DNA of 64,000 bases from Streptomyces humicola (GTDB lineage Bacteria; Actinomycetota; Actinomycetes; Streptomycetales; Streptomycetaceae). Of the stretch, positions 62,273 through 64,000 are shown one piece after another. The stretch spans positions 229,786 through 293,785 of the forward strand of contig NZ_JANFNG010000004.1 of NCBI RefSeq assembly GCF_024436035.1, written 5' to 3'. The notes beneath the pieces were generated by a model. The model did not search any database. It saw only the letters and a list, made by a program, of their open reading frames with translations, and was not told where the DNA came from. The position numbers and the translations under genes are program-made. The first letter of the stretch is position 1; every line of letters begins with the position of its first letter.

Positions 62273-62404
62273 ATCTTGCAGTACGGGACCCGTCGTCCGC
62301 CCGCGGGGTCCGGTGGGCGCCCTTGGAAGGCGGGAGTGTGCCGGACGTCACGCTTCCCGTCACTCGCCGGAACCGCCAAGATTACGATCTGGACCGCTGT
62401 GGCC

Positions 62405-62420
62405 TCTCGACATCAAGAGA
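62405..62420. promoter_or_regulatory. TCTC-N8-GAGA element between pdxH and citrate synthase
   Basis: TCTCGACATCAAGAGA followed by TATCG lies 160 bp before the citrate synthase start, in a 307-bp divergent gap. It is the only symmetric element noticed there. It might be an operator or promoter part for the TCA-cycle gene; low certainty. Confidence 0.3.
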
Positions 62421-62579
62421 TATCGTGGCGCCCGGCAACTACCCGACCGCACGCCCATGGAAGCTCAGGCCGCCACCCACACGCGCTTGTTTTCTTCTGG
62501 GCCGGGTGACCCGCACAGGCGCGGGGCATGACCGGGGTGTCACAAGCCACCCGTCGACCACATCATGAGGAGCCGCCTG

Positions 62580-63680
62580 ATGTCCGACTTCGTTCCTGGA
62601 CTCGAAGGAGTCGTCGCGTTCGAAACGGAGATCGCCGAACCCGACAAGGAAGGCGGCTCCCTGCGCTATCGCGGTGTCGACATCGAGGACCTGGTCGGGA
62701 AGGTCTCGTTCGGCAACGTCTGGGGCCTGCTCGTCGACGGTGCGTTCAACCCCGGGCTGCCGCCCGCCGAGCCGTTCCCCATTCCGGTGCACTCCGGTGA
62801 CATCCGCGTCGACGTGCAGTCGGCGCTCGCCATGCTCGCGCCCGTGTGGGGCCTGAAACCGCTGCTCGACATCGACGCGGAGCAGGCGCGCGAGGACCTT
62901 GCCCGCGCGGCGGTCATGGCACTCTCCTACGTGGCACAGTCGGCGCGCGGTCAGGGCCTGCCGATGGTCCCGCAGAGCGAGATCGACAAGGCCCACAGCA
63001 TCGTCGAACGCTTCATGATCCGCTGGCGCGGCGAGCCCGACCCCAAGCACGTCAAGGCAGTCGACGCGTACTGGACCTCCGCCGCCGAGCACGGCATGAA
63101 CGCCTCCACGTTCACCGCCCGCGTGATCGCCTCGACCGGCGCGGACGTCGCCGCCGCGCTCTCCGGTGCGGTGGGTGCCATGTCCGGGCCGCTGCACGGT
63201 GGTGCGCCCTCCCGGGTGCTCGGCATGATCGAGGAGATCGAGCGCACGGGGGACGCGGCCGCGTATGTGAAGAAGACCCTCGACAAGGGTGAGCGCCTCA
63301 TGGGCTTCGGCCACCGTGTCTACCGCGCGGAGGACCCGCGGGCGCGCGTGCTGCGGCGTACCGCGAAGGAGCTGGGGGCGCCGCGCTACGAGGTCGCCGA
63401 GGCGCTGGAGAAGGCAGCGCTCGAAGAGCTGCACAACCGCCGCCCGGACCGCGTGCTCGCCACCAACGTGGAGTTCTGGGCCGCGATCATGCTGGACTTC
63501 GCGGAAGTGCCGGCGCACATGTTCACGTCGATGTTCACGTGTGCGCGCACGGCCGGGTGGAGCGCGCACATCCTCGAGCAGAAGCGGACCGGCCGCCTGG
63601 TCCGGCCGTCCGCCCGCTACGTCGGACCGGGCCCGCGCTCGCCTCAGGACGTCGCGGGATGGAGTGGCATCGCGGGCTGA
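62580..63680 (+). CDS. Citrate synthase (type II, short form)
   Basis: 366 aa starting ATG 62580 with GAGGAG upstream (MSDFVPGLEGVVAFETEIAEPD). Catalytic residues are in GAMSGPLHGGAPSRVLG (His), MGFGHRVYRAEDPRARVLR (His) and EFWAAIMLDFAEVPAHMFT (Asp). It condenses oxaloacetate with acetyl-CoA, or propionyl-CoA in methylcitrate-type members; the sequence does not decide. Complete and typical. Confidence 0.93.
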   Translation: MSDFVPGLEGVVAFETEIAEPDKEGGSLRYRGVDIEDLVGKVSFGNVWGLLVDGAFNPGLPPAEPFPIPVHSGDIRVDVQSALAMLAPVWGLKPLLDIDAEQAREDLARAAVMALSYVAQSARGQGLPMVPQSEIDKAHSIVERFMIRWRGEPDPKHVKAVDAYWTSAAEHGMNASTFTARVIASTGADVAAALSGAVGAMSGPLHGGAPSRVLGMIEEIERTGDAAAYVKKTLDKGERLMGFGHRVYRAEDPRARVLRRTAKELGAPRYEVAEALEKAALEELHNRRPDRVLATNVEFWAAIMLDFAEVPAHMFTSMFTCARTAGWSAHILEQKRTGRLVRPSARYVGPGPRSPQDVAGWSGIAG

Positions 63681-63689
63681 CCCGGTGCC

Positions 63690-63849
63690 GTGACCAGCCG
63701 GGTAACGTGCCTGAGGTCACGTGCGCGCGTCCACGTCGGTGACCAGCCCAGTCACGTGCGCCTTGGCACCGCGCCGCCGGCGTGATTGGCCTGATCACGT
63801 GCCTGGGCTCACGTGCGCGCGGCACCGCTGGCGTGACTGGCCCGGTCAC
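63690..63849. repeat. Array of four GTGAC-N7-GTCAC palindromes
   Basis: Four spaced palindromes: 63690-63706 (GTGAC/GTAAC), 63739-63755 (GTGAC/GTCAC), 63782-63798 (GTGAT/ATCAC) and 63833-63849 (GTGAC/GTCAC), 43-51 bp apart, each within a longer imperfect repeat that also contains CTCACGTG-like words. The third changes both arms together, which keeps pairing. It begins 10 bp after the citrate synthase stop. Confidence 0.75.
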
Positions 63850-64000
63850 GCGCCCGGGCTCACGTTGCGCCGTGGCGTCGTTGGGGGGTCGGTGCCGCTG
63901 TGGGGTGCCTCCTCGGCGCTCGAACGTCACGTGGCCTGCTTGTGTGCCGCGCGGTTGTTCTCGTCGCCTGCGGGGGCACCCCTGCGCGTCCCCTCCATTG
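63850..64000. other. Window end, no gene seen
   Basis: After the palindrome array I see no convincing coding sequence, RNA gene or promoter up to the window edge. Confidence 0.5.

Overview
The window comes from a very GC-rich actinobacterium, most likely a Streptomyces or close relative. Evidence: strong third-position GC bias, GTG starts, a Tad/Flp pilus locus of streptomycete type, an SCO4402-family protein, a mycothiol-type (maleylpyruvate isomerase) anti-sigma factor, a DtxR/IdeR regulator and an extra EF-Tu gene. No integrase, transposase, tRNA, rRNA or CRISPR array was seen.

Region 1 (1-26.3 kb) is a catabolic island. It holds two enoyl-CoA hydratases, four SDRs, four acyl-CoA dehydrogenases (one gene pair), a thiolase-like protein with a separately encoded DUF35 partner, an ADP-forming and an AMP-forming acyl-CoA ligase, a Zn alcohol dehydrogenase, an aldehyde dehydrogenase, a flavin reductase, a deazaflavin-type reductase, a cyclase-type hydrolase, an amidohydrolase, a DoxX protein, a frameshifted MFS transporter and one TetR regulator. 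Three genes look like orthologues of the mycobacterial steroid C/D-ring (HIP) pathway: echA20 (4-753), fadE30 (16082-17218) and ipdF (15252-16085). The likely substrate is therefore a steroid-derived hydrindane or a similar alicyclic acid. Nearly every transcription unit of the island carries a palindrome CTGAC-N5-GTCAG just before its first gene: ten sites, six of them perfect, plus two weak ones. The TetR protein at 1725-2372 is the natural candidate to bind it. This undescribed-looking regulon is the main finding.

Region 2 (26.3-39.7 kb) is ordinary core genome: macro-domain protein, an isolated tuf copy, an anti-sigma antagonist, a sigma/anti-sigma pair, purU, a solute-binding lipoprotein, a TQLI-motif membrane protein, an HTH/TPR regulator, a PrimPol-type protein and an MptB-like mannosyltransferase.

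Region 3 (39.8-49.4 kb) is a complete minus-strand Tad/Flp operon: RcpC/CpaB, TadZ, TadA, TadB, TadC, Flp, three TadE/G-like pseudopilins and a large LysM/BTAD regulator, with many 4-base stop/start overlaps.

Region 4 (49.4-64 kb) has a secreted-protein pair, a Ser/Thr kinase with a beta-propeller, an EccC/FtsK-like gene broken by an out-of-frame internal deletion, a frameshifted alpha/beta hydrolase, a DtxR regulator, a SIS protein, a PAS/GAF protein, pdxH and a citrate synthase. The 61.3-61.6 kb gap holds a highly structured RNA candidate with a 12-codon ORF. Four covarying palindromes follow citrate synthase.
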